Origin: Muribaculaceae bacterium
Lineage (GTDB): Bacteria > Bacteroidota > Bacteroidia > Bacteroidales > Muribaculaceae
NCBI GenBank assembly: GCA_022509185.1
Contig: JAFLTS010000005.1
Coordinates: forward strand, 43,949 to 107,948
Reading direction: 5' to 3'
DNA length: 64,000 nucleotides
Position 1 is the stretch's first letter. Each line of letters begins with the position of its first letter. Below the pieces are notes generated by a model. It was not told the DNA's origin and made no database searches. It saw only the letters and a list, made by a program, of their open reading frames with translations. Positions 9,083 through 17,082 of this stretch are shown in pieces. The translations under genes were made by a program, and so were the position numbers.

Positions 9083-9685
9083 TTATAATTTTATTTCACT
9101 AAGATCTACAATATTATTTACAATTGCATAAATAGTAAGACCGGTGGCGGAATGAATCTGAAGTTTTCTGGCAATATTCTTTCTGTGGGTCATTACAGTA
9201 TGAACCGAAATAAACAGTTTGTCAGCTATTTCCTGGTTTGTAAAACCTTTTACAACAAATGAAATAATCTCCTTTTCTCTTTGAGAAAGATTTTCTTTCT
9301 CTTCTCCTTTTTCTTTCTTCGGATTAATTAGCGAACCCAATTTGTATCTGATTTCCGTTAAATCGTCAGCTACATGAATGTGTCCATCATATAAAGACAG
9401 AGAAGATCTGTTAAGCTTCACAATTTCAATAGCAAATATTTTGATATCAGGATTAAGGCTGCTTTTTTTAATTTCTTCCGGATGAAGAAGTCCACCAAAA
9501 GTGGGATTCATTAACAAGAGGTCTATTTTTTCTAAGGATATAGTTTCCAAAAGTGATTTTTTAGAGTCCACTTCAAGAATATTTGCAGGTAAATCCTTAA
9601 ATTTTTTAATAGAACTCACTAAGCCAGAAAGAATAATAGGGGCTGTTTCTGCTATTATTATATTATAAGATTTTTTCGATATCAT
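9083..9685 (-). CDS. LuxR-type DNA-binding regulator with a degenerate receiver domain
   Basis: The protein has 200 residues. The C-terminal NarL/LuxR helix-turn-helix is clear: LSQREKEIISFVVKGFTNQE and SVHTVMTHRKNIARKL. The N-terminal 120 residues have the length and strand pattern of a receiver (YNIIIAETAP, LLLMNPTFGG), but the phosphoacceptor aspartate position is Asn and the acidic pocket is reduced. It probably does not receive a phosphate. It follows the hemerythrin-domain gene by 9 bp, so the two are co-transcribed and probably functionally linked, perhaps with the hemerythrin protein sensing oxygen, nitric oxide or iron. That link is inferred. Confidence 0.85.
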   Translation of the reverse strand: MISKKSYNIIIAETAPIILSGLVSSIKKFKDLPANILEVDSKKSLLETISLEKIDLLLMNPTFGGLLHPEEIKKSSLNPDIKIFAIEIVKLNRSSLSLYDGHIHVADDLTEIRYKLGSLINPKKEKGEEKENLSQREKEIISFVVKGFTNQEIADKLFISVHTVMTHRKNIARKLQIHSATGLTIYAIVNNIVDLSEIKL

Positions 9686-9694
9686 ATCTTTCCC

Positions 9695-10381
9695 TTATTT
9701 ATCTTTCAAGTGTGCATTCATGGCAGGCAAGAGTAGAAAGTCTTCTATTCTGCAGTGGCTTTCTAGTTCTTCTTCACAACGATAAATATCATAGAGGGCG
9801 GCATTGAGGAGATTAGCCCTTGAGTCTGAAGGGCAATATTTGATTATTATATTTTTAAGTTCTCTAAGTTTAATTCCCACTTCTTCATGATGTCGGCTAT
9901 ATACCGGGAAGTCATTTTCTGATATTGCTTTATGATTTATCAGAGCTTCCACATTTTTAAAAAGATGTTGTTCTTCCTCTTCCATATGTTCCTTGATTCC
10001 TTCGACATATTCATCAAATAGCTTAATAATAAGGAAAGATACATCTGAATCTCTAAGTATAATGCCATCAAGCAATTTTCTACGGATAGAGGGAAGGTAA
10101 AAGTCAAGAAAGTAGGAGTGACTTTGCTTTAGATAGTGAAGAAGAGACTGTAATGATAAAGAGTTAATATCTATGTTTTCTAAATTTTCATTGTTTATGA
10201 AATTAACAACGGTGAGAAAAGTGCCACAGTCTACTCCCGCATCTTCACAAACTTCACTAATTGATTTGTCGCTAAACCCTAATTGAATTCCAAAACGGCT
10301 TAAGACCTGAAGAAGTCTATAATCATTGGATATTAACGAAATCATTTTATCCCGTGACGAATATTTTCTTTTCTTTACCAT
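9695..10381 (-). CDS. Hemerythrin-domain protein
   Basis: The protein has 228 residues. An N-terminal segment of about 75 residues (MISLISNDYRLLQVLSRFGI, GVDCGTFLTVVNFIN) resembles the ScdA/RIC-type N-terminal domain. It is followed by a four-helix bundle with the spaced His/Glu residues of a di-iron centre: HSYFLDFYLPSIRRKL, EHMEEEEQHLF, YSRHHEEVG and SHCRIEDFLLLPAM. YtfE/RIC proteins repair iron-sulfur clusters after nitrosative or oxidative damage. The same role or a sensor role for the adjacent regulator are both possible. It is the first gene of a two-gene operon. Confidence 0.85.
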   Translation of the reverse strand: MVKKRKYSSRDKMISLISNDYRLLQVLSRFGIQLGFSDKSISEVCEDAGVDCGTFLTVVNFINNENLENIDINSLSLQSLLHYLKQSHSYFLDFYLPSIRRKLLDGIILRDSDVSFLIIKLFDEYVEGIKEHMEEEEQHLFKNVEALINHKAISENDFPVYSRHHEEVGIKLRELKNIIIKYCPSDSRANLLNAALYDIYRCEEELESHCRIEDFLLLPAMNAHLKDK

Positions 10382-10505
10382 CTTTTTATTTTAATAAGAG
10401 AAAGGAATGCAACTTTCAAGTTACATCCCCGTAATTTCTCCATAAACTCAAAATAACTAAAACTAAAGGATAAATCAAATGGCTTAACATCTGCTATCCA
10501 CATTG

Positions 10506-10536
10506 CAAAATTACTACTTAATTCCACCTTATGCAA
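10506..10536 (-). promoter_or_regulatory. Promoter of the hemerythrin-regulator operon
   Basis: The minus strand shows TTG (-33) followed after 20 bp by TAATTTTG, which matches TAnnTTTG. A leader of about 115 nt would precede the hemerythrin ATG. The rest of the gap (10382-10598) holds a short AACTT/AAGTT palindrome in the leader and two direct repeats upstream. Confidence 0.65.
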
Positions 10537-10598
10537 TCCCTGCTTTTAGGTAATTTGAGTTCAAAAACATACCTAAGTTTAGGGTATAGTTCCTAAGT

Positions 10599-11162
10599 TT
10601 ATTTCTTCCTTACTGAGAATCCGAATTTACCAATCATTTCTCCTAAAGAATAATAAAAGCCATGGCAATATGTGATAAGATCGGCTTTATCAAGATTAAA
10701 TCTTCCGGATTGATCTAATAGATCAGAGTCAATTCTAACATTCAAAACCTCCGATATAAACATATCATGTGTACCTAACTTTATAATTTCTTTCACACGA
10801 CATTCAATACTAAGAGGAGATTCAAGTAAAGTCGGTGATTTTACTTTTTCTCCAGGCAACGGAGTTAAACCTGTCTTTTCCCATTTATTATAATCTTTGG
10901 CCGATCTTACCCCAACCCAATCTGTGGCAAAAGCCATTTTTTTAGTAGTTAGATTGATAGTATATTCCATATTCTCAACTATGAGCGGATATGAAGCTCG
11001 CTCAGGCCTGACAGAAATATAGCACATAGCAGGATCGGAACAGATTGTGCCGGTCCAGGCAATAGTGAGCATGCTCCAATTTTCAGGTCTATCTCCACAT
11101 GAAACAATTACAGCCGGTAAGGGATAAATCTGAGTACCGGGTCGCCAGGACAACTTTTTCAT
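10599..11162 (-). CDS. Flavin reductase-like, FMN-binding split-barrel protein
   Basis: The protein has 187 residues with the flavin-reductase-like (Flavin_Reduct) pattern: PLPAVIVSCGDR, NWSMLTIAWTGTICSDPAMC and CYISVRPERASYPLI, where the FMN phosphate and ring are bound. Members reduce FMN or use it for electron transfer, and the natural partner of this subgroup is not known. It follows the phosphohexomutase terminator in the same orientation. A TATTTTTG element (11215-11222, minus strand) could start its own transcript, but it lies so close to that terminator that read-through is as likely. Confidence 0.85.
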   Translation of the reverse strand: MKKLSWRPGTQIYPLPAVIVSCGDRPENWSMLTIAWTGTICSDPAMCYISVRPERASYPLIVENMEYTINLTTKKMAFATDWVGVRSAKDYNKWEKTGLTPLPGEKVKSPTLLESPLSIECRVKEIIKLGTHDMFISEVLNVRIDSDLLDQSGRFNLDKADLITYCHGFYYSLGEMIGKFGFSVRKK

Positions 11163-11179
11163 AAAAAGAAAACAGAATT

Positions 11180-11211
11180 TAAAAATTAAGGCCGGATAAT
11201 TTCCGGCCTTA
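11180..11211 (-). terminator. Intrinsic terminator of the phosphohexomutase gene
   Basis: A GC-rich 10-bp stem (TAAGGCCGGA / TCCGGCCTTA, 5-nt loop) begins 18 bp after the pgm stop. On the minus strand it is followed by AATTTTTA. It separates pgm from the flavin reductase gene. Confidence 0.75.
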
Positions 11212-11228
11212 TATCAAAAATAATTTTC

Positions 11229-12977
11229 TTATACACCGAGGTCAGCGAGAACTTTTTTAATTTTCTCTTCTGCCTTTTCAACACTTTCTTCATATTTGTC
11301 TTTTGAAGGGAGTTCCTCTCTTACTTCCACATAGAACTTAATTTTAGGTTCAGTGCCGGAAGGTCTTACGGAAACTTTATCTCCTGCTTCTGTGAAGAAT
11401 TGAAGAACGTTGGATGTGGTAGGGAAGTTAAGTTTAGTAACTTCTCCTGTAACCAGATTCCTACAATTAAGATCAGCATAATCCTTAATTAAAACGATAG
11501 GGCTTCCGGCCAGTTCCTTTGGAGGATTTTCACGGAAGTTTTTCATCATGGCAACAATCTCATCAGCACCGGATTTGCCAGGACGAACCACACTTACTCC
11601 TTTTTCTCTTGAAAAACCATATTCATTATAAATATCGATAAGGAGATCATAAAGAGTAAGATTTCTATCAGCAGCCCAAGCAGCTATTTCGCACATGAGA
11701 GTGATTGAAGAAACAGCATCTTTATCTCTCACAAAGGTTTCAGGAAGGAACCCATAGCTTTCTTCACCTCCACCGAGATATCTTCCTTGATCTTCCATAT
11801 TCCGCATTACATCGGCTATCCATTTGAACCCTGTGTAGCAATCAAAACATTTCACTTGATTTGCTTCCGCAATACGCTTGATGGTTTCAGTGGTAACAAT
11901 AGTCTTCACACAATATTCACGGCCTGTGAGTTTTCCTAATTCACGGTTACGTGTGATAAGATAATAGAGGAAAATCATTACTATCTGGTTACCATTAACC
12001 AGTTGGTAATTACCATTACTGTCTCTAACAACAAGACCAATTCTATCGGAGTCCGGGTCGGATGCTAAAACGAGGCTTGCCCCAGTTTCCATAGCTTTGG
12101 CGATGCCCATTGCCATTGCCTCTGAATTTTCAGGATTAGGAGAGTCGACAGTTGGGAAGTCACCGCTTTTCACATCTTGTTCGGGTACATGGATGACATT
12201 ATCAAATCCCCATTTTTTCAATGAATCGAAAACGAGCATAGATCCGGTGCCATGTATGGGAGTATAAACGATTTTCATATCGTGATGCCTTTTTATAGCA
12301 TCCGGAGAAAGGCTTAATGTATGAATATCATCCAGATATGAATTGTCTACATCTTTTCCGATAATCTCTACCAAATCCTTGTTTCTTTCAAATTTAATTT
12401 GATCAACCGATGTAATTGCATTAACATATGCAATAGTTTCCACATCATGAGGAGCAATCATTTGTGCACCGTCACTCCAATAAGCCTTATATCCATTATA
12501 TTCTTTCGGATTATGGCTGGCAGTGACCATAACACCACTGTTGCATCCTAATTTTCTTATAGCATAAGAAATTTCAGGAACCGGCCGACAATCATCAAAT
12601 AAGTATACCTTAATACCATTAGCGGAGAAAATATCCGCTGCAAGCTCTGCAAATTTTCTTGAGTTGTTTCTTACATCGTGACCAATCACCACTGAAATCT
12701 GAGGATCATCTTTAAAACAATCATTAAGATAATTGGCCAAACCCTGTGTTGCAGCTCCCACTGTATAAATATTCATGCGGTTGCTTCCTGCTCCCATTAT
12801 TCCCCGAAGGCCACCTGTACCAAATTCGAGATCTTTATAAAATGCATCAACTAAAGCAGTGGGATCTTCAGCATCGAGGAGAGCTTTAACTGCTTTACGA
12901 GTTTCTTCATCATATTGCGGAGAAAGCCATTTTTCGGCCTTTGCCTTCACCTCTTTTAAGAGTTCTTGGTTATCCAT
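11229..12977 (-). CDS. Phosphoglucomutase/phosphomannomutase (alpha-D-phosphohexomutase family)
   Basis: This cytoplasmic enzyme of 582 residues interconverts hexose 1- and 6-phosphates and feeds nucleotide-sugar and glycogen metabolism. The catalytic phosphoserine loop is VMVTASHNPKEYNGYK (about 150), the metal-binding loop is DPDSDRIG (about 305), the sugar-specificity loop is GGEESYGF and the phosphate-binding loop is RPSGTEPKIKFY. The length of about 580 residues matches the PGM2/PgcA-like clade common in Bacteroidota. Whether glucose or mannose phosphates are preferred cannot be decided here. The gene is monocistronic and divergent from yicC. Confidence 0.95.
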   Translation of the reverse strand: MDNQELLKEVKAKAEKWLSPQYDEETRKAVKALLDAEDPTALVDAFYKDLEFGTGGLRGIMGAGSNRMNIYTVGAATQGLANYLNDCFKDDPQISVVIGHDVRNNSRKFAELAADIFSANGIKVYLFDDCRPVPEISYAIRKLGCNSGVMVTASHNPKEYNGYKAYWSDGAQMIAPHDVETIAYVNAITSVDQIKFERNKDLVEIIGKDVDNSYLDDIHTLSLSPDAIKRHHDMKIVYTPIHGTGSMLVFDSLKKWGFDNVIHVPEQDVKSGDFPTVDSPNPENSEAMAMGIAKAMETGASLVLASDPDSDRIGLVVRDSNGNYQLVNGNQIVMIFLYYLITRNRELGKLTGREYCVKTIVTTETIKRIAEANQVKCFDCYTGFKWIADVMRNMEDQGRYLGGGEESYGFLPETFVRDKDAVSSITLMCEIAAWAADRNLTLYDLLIDIYNEYGFSREKGVSVVRPGKSGADEIVAMMKNFRENPPKELAGSPIVLIKDYADLNCRNLVTGEVTKLNFPTTSNVLQFFTEAGDKVSVRPSGTEPKIKFYVEVREELPSKDKYEESVEKAEEKIKKVLADLGV

Positions 12978-13022
12978 AGAGAGTTTATTTAAGATGATAA
13001 ATTAAAGATCAATGTAACAAGG

Positions 13023-13053
13023 CAAATCTAATCAAAAAAATTGTGATAGACAA
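13023..13053 (-). promoter_or_regulatory. Promoter of the phosphohexomutase gene
   Basis: On the minus strand TTG (-33) and TAGATTTG (-7) are separated by exactly 20 bp, the best spacing for this phylum. The start codon is about 45 bp downstream. Confidence 0.7.
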
Positions 13054-13086
13054 TTGTGTATTGATAGAATATTCATTAAAATTTTT

Positions 13087-13094
13087 TAGATTTG
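13087..13094 (+). promoter_or_regulatory. Promoter -7 element of the yicC operon
   Basis: TAGATTTG matches TAnnTTTG and lies 16 bp upstream of the yicC ATG, giving a very short leader. The nearest TTG is 23 bp upstream, slightly too far. Confidence 0.55.
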
Positions 13095-13110
13095 CAATAA
13101 AAATAAGGTA

Positions 13111-13998
13111 ATGATAGCCTCAATGACTGGATACGGTAAAGGAAGCTTTGCCACTGAAAAACTTAAGATAACAGTAGAAATTAAATCAGTCAACAGCAAA
13201 CAACTTGACCTGATGATAAGAACCCCTTCTCTTTTTAGAGAACAGGAAACACTGTTACGCAACCGGATATCTCCAAAACTTGAAAGAGGTAAGATAGAAC
13301 TGACTGTAAGTTATCAGAATCTTTCCGAAGAGTTGCCGGTAAAAATAAATAATGAGGTGGTTAAAGCCTATAAAAAACAGATACTAAATTTAGCCAAAGA
13401 ATTAGATATAAATGCACCGGCAGACTGGATGTCCTTGCTTCTTCGTTTACCTGAATCTTTATCAAGTGAAAACCAAGAAGCTTTGGAAGAAGAGAAAGAG
13501 GCATTAATGGAGGCAGCTGAAGAAGCTGTTGACAATTTATTGAAATACAGACTTAAGGAAGGAGAGTCTTTATACTATTTCTTTTTTAGTAAAATAGAAA
13601 GGATTCGTGAATACTTAAATCATATAGAACAATTCGAGACAGGGCGAGTAAGCAAAATCCGGGAAAAAATAGAATACCAACTTGCAAAACTCACAGGTAT
13701 AGAGATAGACCGGGGACGTCTGGAGCAGGAGATGATTTTTTATATAGAAAAGCTTGATATTACAGAAGAAAAGCTACGTTTAAGAAGTCATCTCACATAC
13801 TTTGAAGAGACCTTAGGAGAACCACATGAAACAGAAGTTGGAGGGAAAGGGAAAAAACTTGGATTTATAGCTCAGGAAATGGGTCGTGAAATCAACACTC
13901 TGGGCTCAAAATCAAACGATGCAGACATGCAGAAACTTGTGGTGATGATGAAAGATGAGCTCGAACAGATCAAGGAACAAGTGCTAAATGTTTTATGA
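13111..13998 (+). CDS. yicC: YicC-family endoribonuclease-like protein
   Basis: The protein has 295 residues with the family start MIASMTGYGKG and the C-terminal block LGSKSNDADMQKLVV with DELEQIKEQVLNVL, both diagnostic of YicC. E. coli YicC (now RnaY-type) is an oligomeric endoribonuclease that affects small-RNA stability. The biochemical role in this phylum is untested. Its stop overlaps the guanylate kinase start (ATGA), the first of three such overlaps in a row, so translation of these genes is probably coupled. The yicC-gmk pairing is common in bacteria. Confidence 0.93.
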   Translation: MIASMTGYGKGSFATEKLKITVEIKSVNSKQLDLMIRTPSLFREQETLLRNRISPKLERGKIELTVSYQNLSEELPVKINNEVVKAYKKQILNLAKELDINAPADWMSLLLRLPESLSSENQEALEEEKEALMEAAEEAVDNLLKYRLKEGESLYYFFFSKIERIREYLNHIEQFETGRVSKIREKIEYQLAKLTGIEIDRGRLEQEMIFYIEKLDITEEKLRLRSHLTYFEETLGEPHETEVGGKGKKLGFIAQEMGREINTLGSKSNDADMQKLVVMMKDELEQIKEQVLNVL

Positions 13999-14579
13999 AT
14001 CAAAAGGCTGGGAAAGGTAAAATCATAGTGCTATCAGCACCCTCCGGAAGTGGAAAATCTACTATAATAAGAGAATTAATAAAAGATCCGTCTTTACATC
14101 TGGGATTTTCCATATCAGCTACAAGCCGTCAACCTCGTGGAGAAGAGAAACATGGGAAAGAATACTTCTTTTTCACGGAAGAAGAATTCATGCGAAATGT
14201 AGAGGAAGGAAATTTTGTAGAATGGGAAGAAGTTTATCCGGGGGTATGTTATGGTACATTAGAGAGTGAAGTAAACAGGATAACTGAAAGCGGACATAAC
14301 CTGATCATGGATGTTGATGTGAAAGGTGCTCTTAATATCAAGAAAAGATTTGGGAGGGATGCTGTGACGATCTTTATAATGCCGCCTGATAAAAAAACTT
14401 TAGAAGAAAGATTGAAAAATCGTGGTACAGATTCTGAAGAAACGATTAAAAAAAGGTTACAGAAATCTGAATATGAGTTAAGCTTTTCCAACCAATTTGA
14501 TCATATTGTTATTAACGATGATCTGAAAGATGCAGTTAGTAAGGTTGAAAACACGATCAAAGAATTTATAAGTAAATGA
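13995..14579 (+). CDS. gmk: Guanylate kinase
   Basis: This cytoplasmic enzyme of 194 residues converts GMP and ATP to GDP and ADP. The P-loop is SAPSGSGKST. The GMP-binding stretch ISATSRQPRGEEKHGKEYFF and the lid with DVDVKGALNIKK follow. The length is normal for the family. It overlaps yicC and nadD by four bases on each side (ATGA). Confidence 0.97.
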   Translation: MNQKAGKGKIIVLSAPSGSGKSTIIRELIKDPSLHLGFSISATSRQPRGEEKHGKEYFFFTEEEFMRNVEEGNFVEWEEVYPGVCYGTLESEVNRITESGHNLIMDVDVKGALNIKKRFGRDAVTIFIMPPDKKTLEERLKNRGTDSEETIKKRLQKSEYELSFSNQFDHIVINDDLKDAVSKVENTIKEFISK

Positions 14580-15148
14580 AAATAGGAATTTTCGGAGGCA
14601 GTTTTGACCCTATACATACCGGCCATGCCATGCTTGCGAACTTTATTTCACAGTGTAATATTGTAGACCAGGTTTGGTTGACTGTCAGCCGAAAAAATCC
14701 TTTGAAAGAACACTCCACTTATGCCACAGAACGCCAACGAGTGGAAATGGTAAAATTGGTTGCAGCCTATTGTTCAAATGTTGAGGTTTGTTTGGAAGAA
14801 CTTAATTTACCTTATCCTTCATATACTTATAACACTTTATGCCATTTACAAAAACTTTTTCCACAAAATGAGTTTAAGATTATAATAGGGAGTGACAATC
14901 TTTCAACTTTGCATCAATGGAAAGAAAGTGAAAAGATACTTCAGGAATTTGGAGTAATTGTATATCCGAGACCGGGATATCCTTTGAAAGGTGAGGAACC
15001 TTCGGGAATGAAGTATCTTAACGGTGCTCCGGAATTCAGTATCTCTTCTTCATTAATAAGAGAATATATCTCTTCAAAATGGAACATAAATTATTTCGTA
15101 CCATTAGAAGTAGCCGAATATATTAAAATAAATAAACTTTACTTATGA
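14576..15148 (+). CDS. nadD: Nicotinate-nucleotide adenylyltransferase
   Basis: The protein has 190 residues. The nucleotidyltransferase signature GIFGGSFDPIHTGHAMLA is at the N-terminus, and the C-terminal ISSSLIRE motif binds ATP phosphates. It forms deamido-NAD from nicotinate mononucleotide and ATP. TYNTLCHL and IIGSDNLSTLHQW are typical of NadD rather than of phosphopantetheine adenylyltransferase. It is linked by ATGA overlaps to gmk and to the next gene. Confidence 0.96.
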   Translation: MKIGIFGGSFDPIHTGHAMLANFISQCNIVDQVWLTVSRKNPLKEHSTYATERQRVEMVKLVAAYCSNVEVCLEELNLPYPSYTYNTLCHLQKLFPQNEFKIIIGSDNLSTLHQWKESEKILQEFGVIVYPRPGYPLKGEEPSGMKYLNGAPEFSISSSLIREYISSKWNINYFVPLEVAEYIKINKLYL

Positions 15149-15672
15149 GTGACAATAAAAGCCGTTTATATGAAATAGTAGCTCTGGCAAAAGAATACTG
15201 CGAATTATGTGAAGATGCTTCATCATTTTCAAAGGGGGAATTTACAGACAGATCTTTAAATCTTTTACCCAGGATTTATTGGAATTTTTTTGATATTGAC
15301 GCAGGAGTGGCATTAGAAGATTTGGATTATTTCTCTAACTATGTAGATGAAGAATTATATGAACAGATCAGGGGGAGAATAGCAGCTGTAATGGGAGTGG
15401 ACGATATATTTCTGGAAACTTTTGAAGAAGATATGCAGTATAGTGAAACCCCTATAAGTGCTTCCATTGCAGAGGGAATGGCCGATATATTCCAGCCATT
15501 ATTCAATTTTATAAATATAGTTAAAGACTCCGAAGGAGAACAACTGGAAGATGCTTATATATCTTGTAAAGAAGATTTTGAAAATTATTGGAGCCAGACA
15601 TTGTGTAATATTCAAAAGGCACTCAATAATATTAAATATGGCCAACGCCTAAATGATGAAAATTATGATTGA
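15145..15672 (+). CDS. DUF5063-like protein of unknown function
   Basis: An acidic soluble protein of 175 residues without signal peptide or membrane helix. The length, composition and stretches such as LALAKEYCELCE-like VALAKEYCELCEDASSF and LLPRIYWNFFDID resemble the DUF5063 family found mainly in Bacteroidota. This family assignment is from memory and uncertain. No catalytic motif is seen. It is coupled to nadD (ATGA) and overlaps the start of the M18 peptidase gene, so it is certainly a translated member of this operon. Confidence 0.7.
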   Translation: MSDNKSRLYEIVALAKEYCELCEDASSFSKGEFTDRSLNLLPRIYWNFFDIDAGVALEDLDYFSNYVDEELYEQIRGRIAAVMGVDDIFLETFEEDMQYSETPISASIAEGMADIFQPLFNFINIVKDSEGEQLEDAYISCKEDFENYWSQTLCNIQKALNNIKYGQRLNDENYD

Positions 15673-16975
15673 AAGATTATTGCAATGGCTGAATGAGTCA
15701 ACCTGTAATTTTTTAGCTGTTCAAACTATAATTAAGGAGTTACAAAATTCCGGTTTTAAAGAAATCAGACAGAATGAGTCCTGGGAAATAACTGCAGGGG
15801 GGAAATATTATATGGTCAAGAACAAAAGCGCAGTTTTTGCTTTTGTAATAGGACAAACGGGAATAGATTCATTAAAAAACGGTGTTAAAATAATAGCTGC
15901 CCATACAGACAGTCCTTCACTTAAACTGAAACCAAATGCGGAAATATATGGAGACGGAGGAGTTGTTTCATTAAATGTAGAAAAATATGGAGGGGGCATT
16001 CTCTATACTTGGTTTGACCGTCCTTTGTCTATTTGCGGTAGAGTCACTGTAAGGAATGAGAATAATCTGTGCCCGGAAGAAAAAATATTTGATTTTAAAA
16101 GACCCATAGCTGTAATCCCACATCTGGCCATTCATTTCAACCGTGGAGTAAATGAAGGAAATCCCATATCCGTTCAAAAAGATATGAAACCTGTTATCGG
16201 TTATTTTCCGGAAGCAAGAATAAGAGAAGCCAAAGCCGGAAAATCGATAATAATGGAGGCCATAGCGAATGAGTGTGGAGTAGAGGCAAAAGAGATTTTA
16301 GATTATGAAGTAAATTTCTATCCCTATTTTAAGGCTCAATTATGTGGACTGAATAACGAATTTATAGAATCAGGGCGTATAGACGATTTGTCAATGGCTT
16401 TTGCCGGTCTAGAAGCATTGCTAAATACTAAAGATGAGGAAAACGAAAATATTCGGCTTCTTGCTCTTTTCGATAATGAGGAGACAGGATCGGGCACTCC
16501 TCAGGGAGCTGCTTCTCCGGTCTTAAGAGACTTATTGGAACGAATTTGTTATAAATTGGGAGGAAGCAAGGAAGATTTTTATATAGGTATAGCAAACTCT
16601 TTTATAATTTCAGCAGATGATGCACATGCCTGGCATCCTAATTATAATGAGAAATATGATCCCACAAACCATCCTGTGATAGGAGGAGGACCAGTAATAA
16701 AAATAAACTCCAACTGCAAGTATATGACAGATTCTGTGGGAGCTGCCATTTTTAAGGAATTGTGTCATAAAGCCGGGGTTAATTATCAGATGTTTGTAAA
16801 TCATTCCGATATAGCGGGGGGATCTACTTTGGGGAATATACTTACCTCTCAATTAGATTTGAGAGGTGTAGATGTAGGATCTCCAATTTGGGCTATGCAT
16901 TCAGCTGTGGAGACTGCAGGGGTCTCAGACCATCTTGATATGGTAAGAGTATTTGAAAAGTTCTGGGGAAGATAA
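15653..16975 (+). CDS. M18-family aminopeptidase
   Basis: A cytosolic zinc aminopeptidase of the aspartyl aminopeptidase family (ApeB/DAP-like), about 436-440 residues. The metal and catalytic motifs are AAHTDSPSLKLKP, GRIDDLSMAF, FDNEETGSGTPQGAA and the C-terminal AMHSAVETAGVSDH. Family members release N-terminal acidic or hydrophobic residues from peptides. Three in-frame ATGs lie at 15653, 15656 and 15665. The third (MIERLLQWLNES) fits other family members best. The gene start overlaps the preceding gene by up to 20 bp. It is the last gene of the yicC operon. Confidence 0.93.
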   Translation: MMKIMIERLLQWLNESTCNFLAVQTIIKELQNSGFKEIRQNESWEITAGGKYYMVKNKSAVFAFVIGQTGIDSLKNGVKIIAAHTDSPSLKLKPNAEIYGDGGVVSLNVEKYGGGILYTWFDRPLSICGRVTVRNENNLCPEEKIFDFKRPIAVIPHLAIHFNRGVNEGNPISVQKDMKPVIGYFPEARIREAKAGKSIIMEAIANECGVEAKEILDYEVNFYPYFKAQLCGLNNEFIESGRIDDLSMAFAGLEALLNTKDEENENIRLLALFDNEETGSGTPQGAASPVLRDLLERICYKLGGSKEDFYIGIANSFIISADDAHAWHPNYNEKYDPTNHPVIGGGPVIKINSNCKYMTDSVGAAIFKELCHKAGVNYQMFVNHSDIAGGSTLGNILTSQLDLRGVDVGSPIWAMHSAVETAGVSDHLDMVRVFEKFWGR

Positions 16976-16978
16976 TGA

Positions 16979-17010
16979 TTTGTAAAGGCGCTCTTTTTTA
17001 AATAACTTTG
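16979..17010 (+). promoter_or_regulatory. Promoter of tig
   Basis: TTTG (-33) and TAACTTTG (-7) are separated by 20 bp, a complete match to the Bacteroidota promoter. It begins only a few bases after the M18 peptidase stop and gives a leader of about 65 nt. Confidence 0.78.
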
Positions 17011-17082
17011 CAATAACCAAAAGAAAACTTTAATAAGAGCTTAATTGTTTGTTTATTGAAAGAAATAATAATAAACTAAAAT

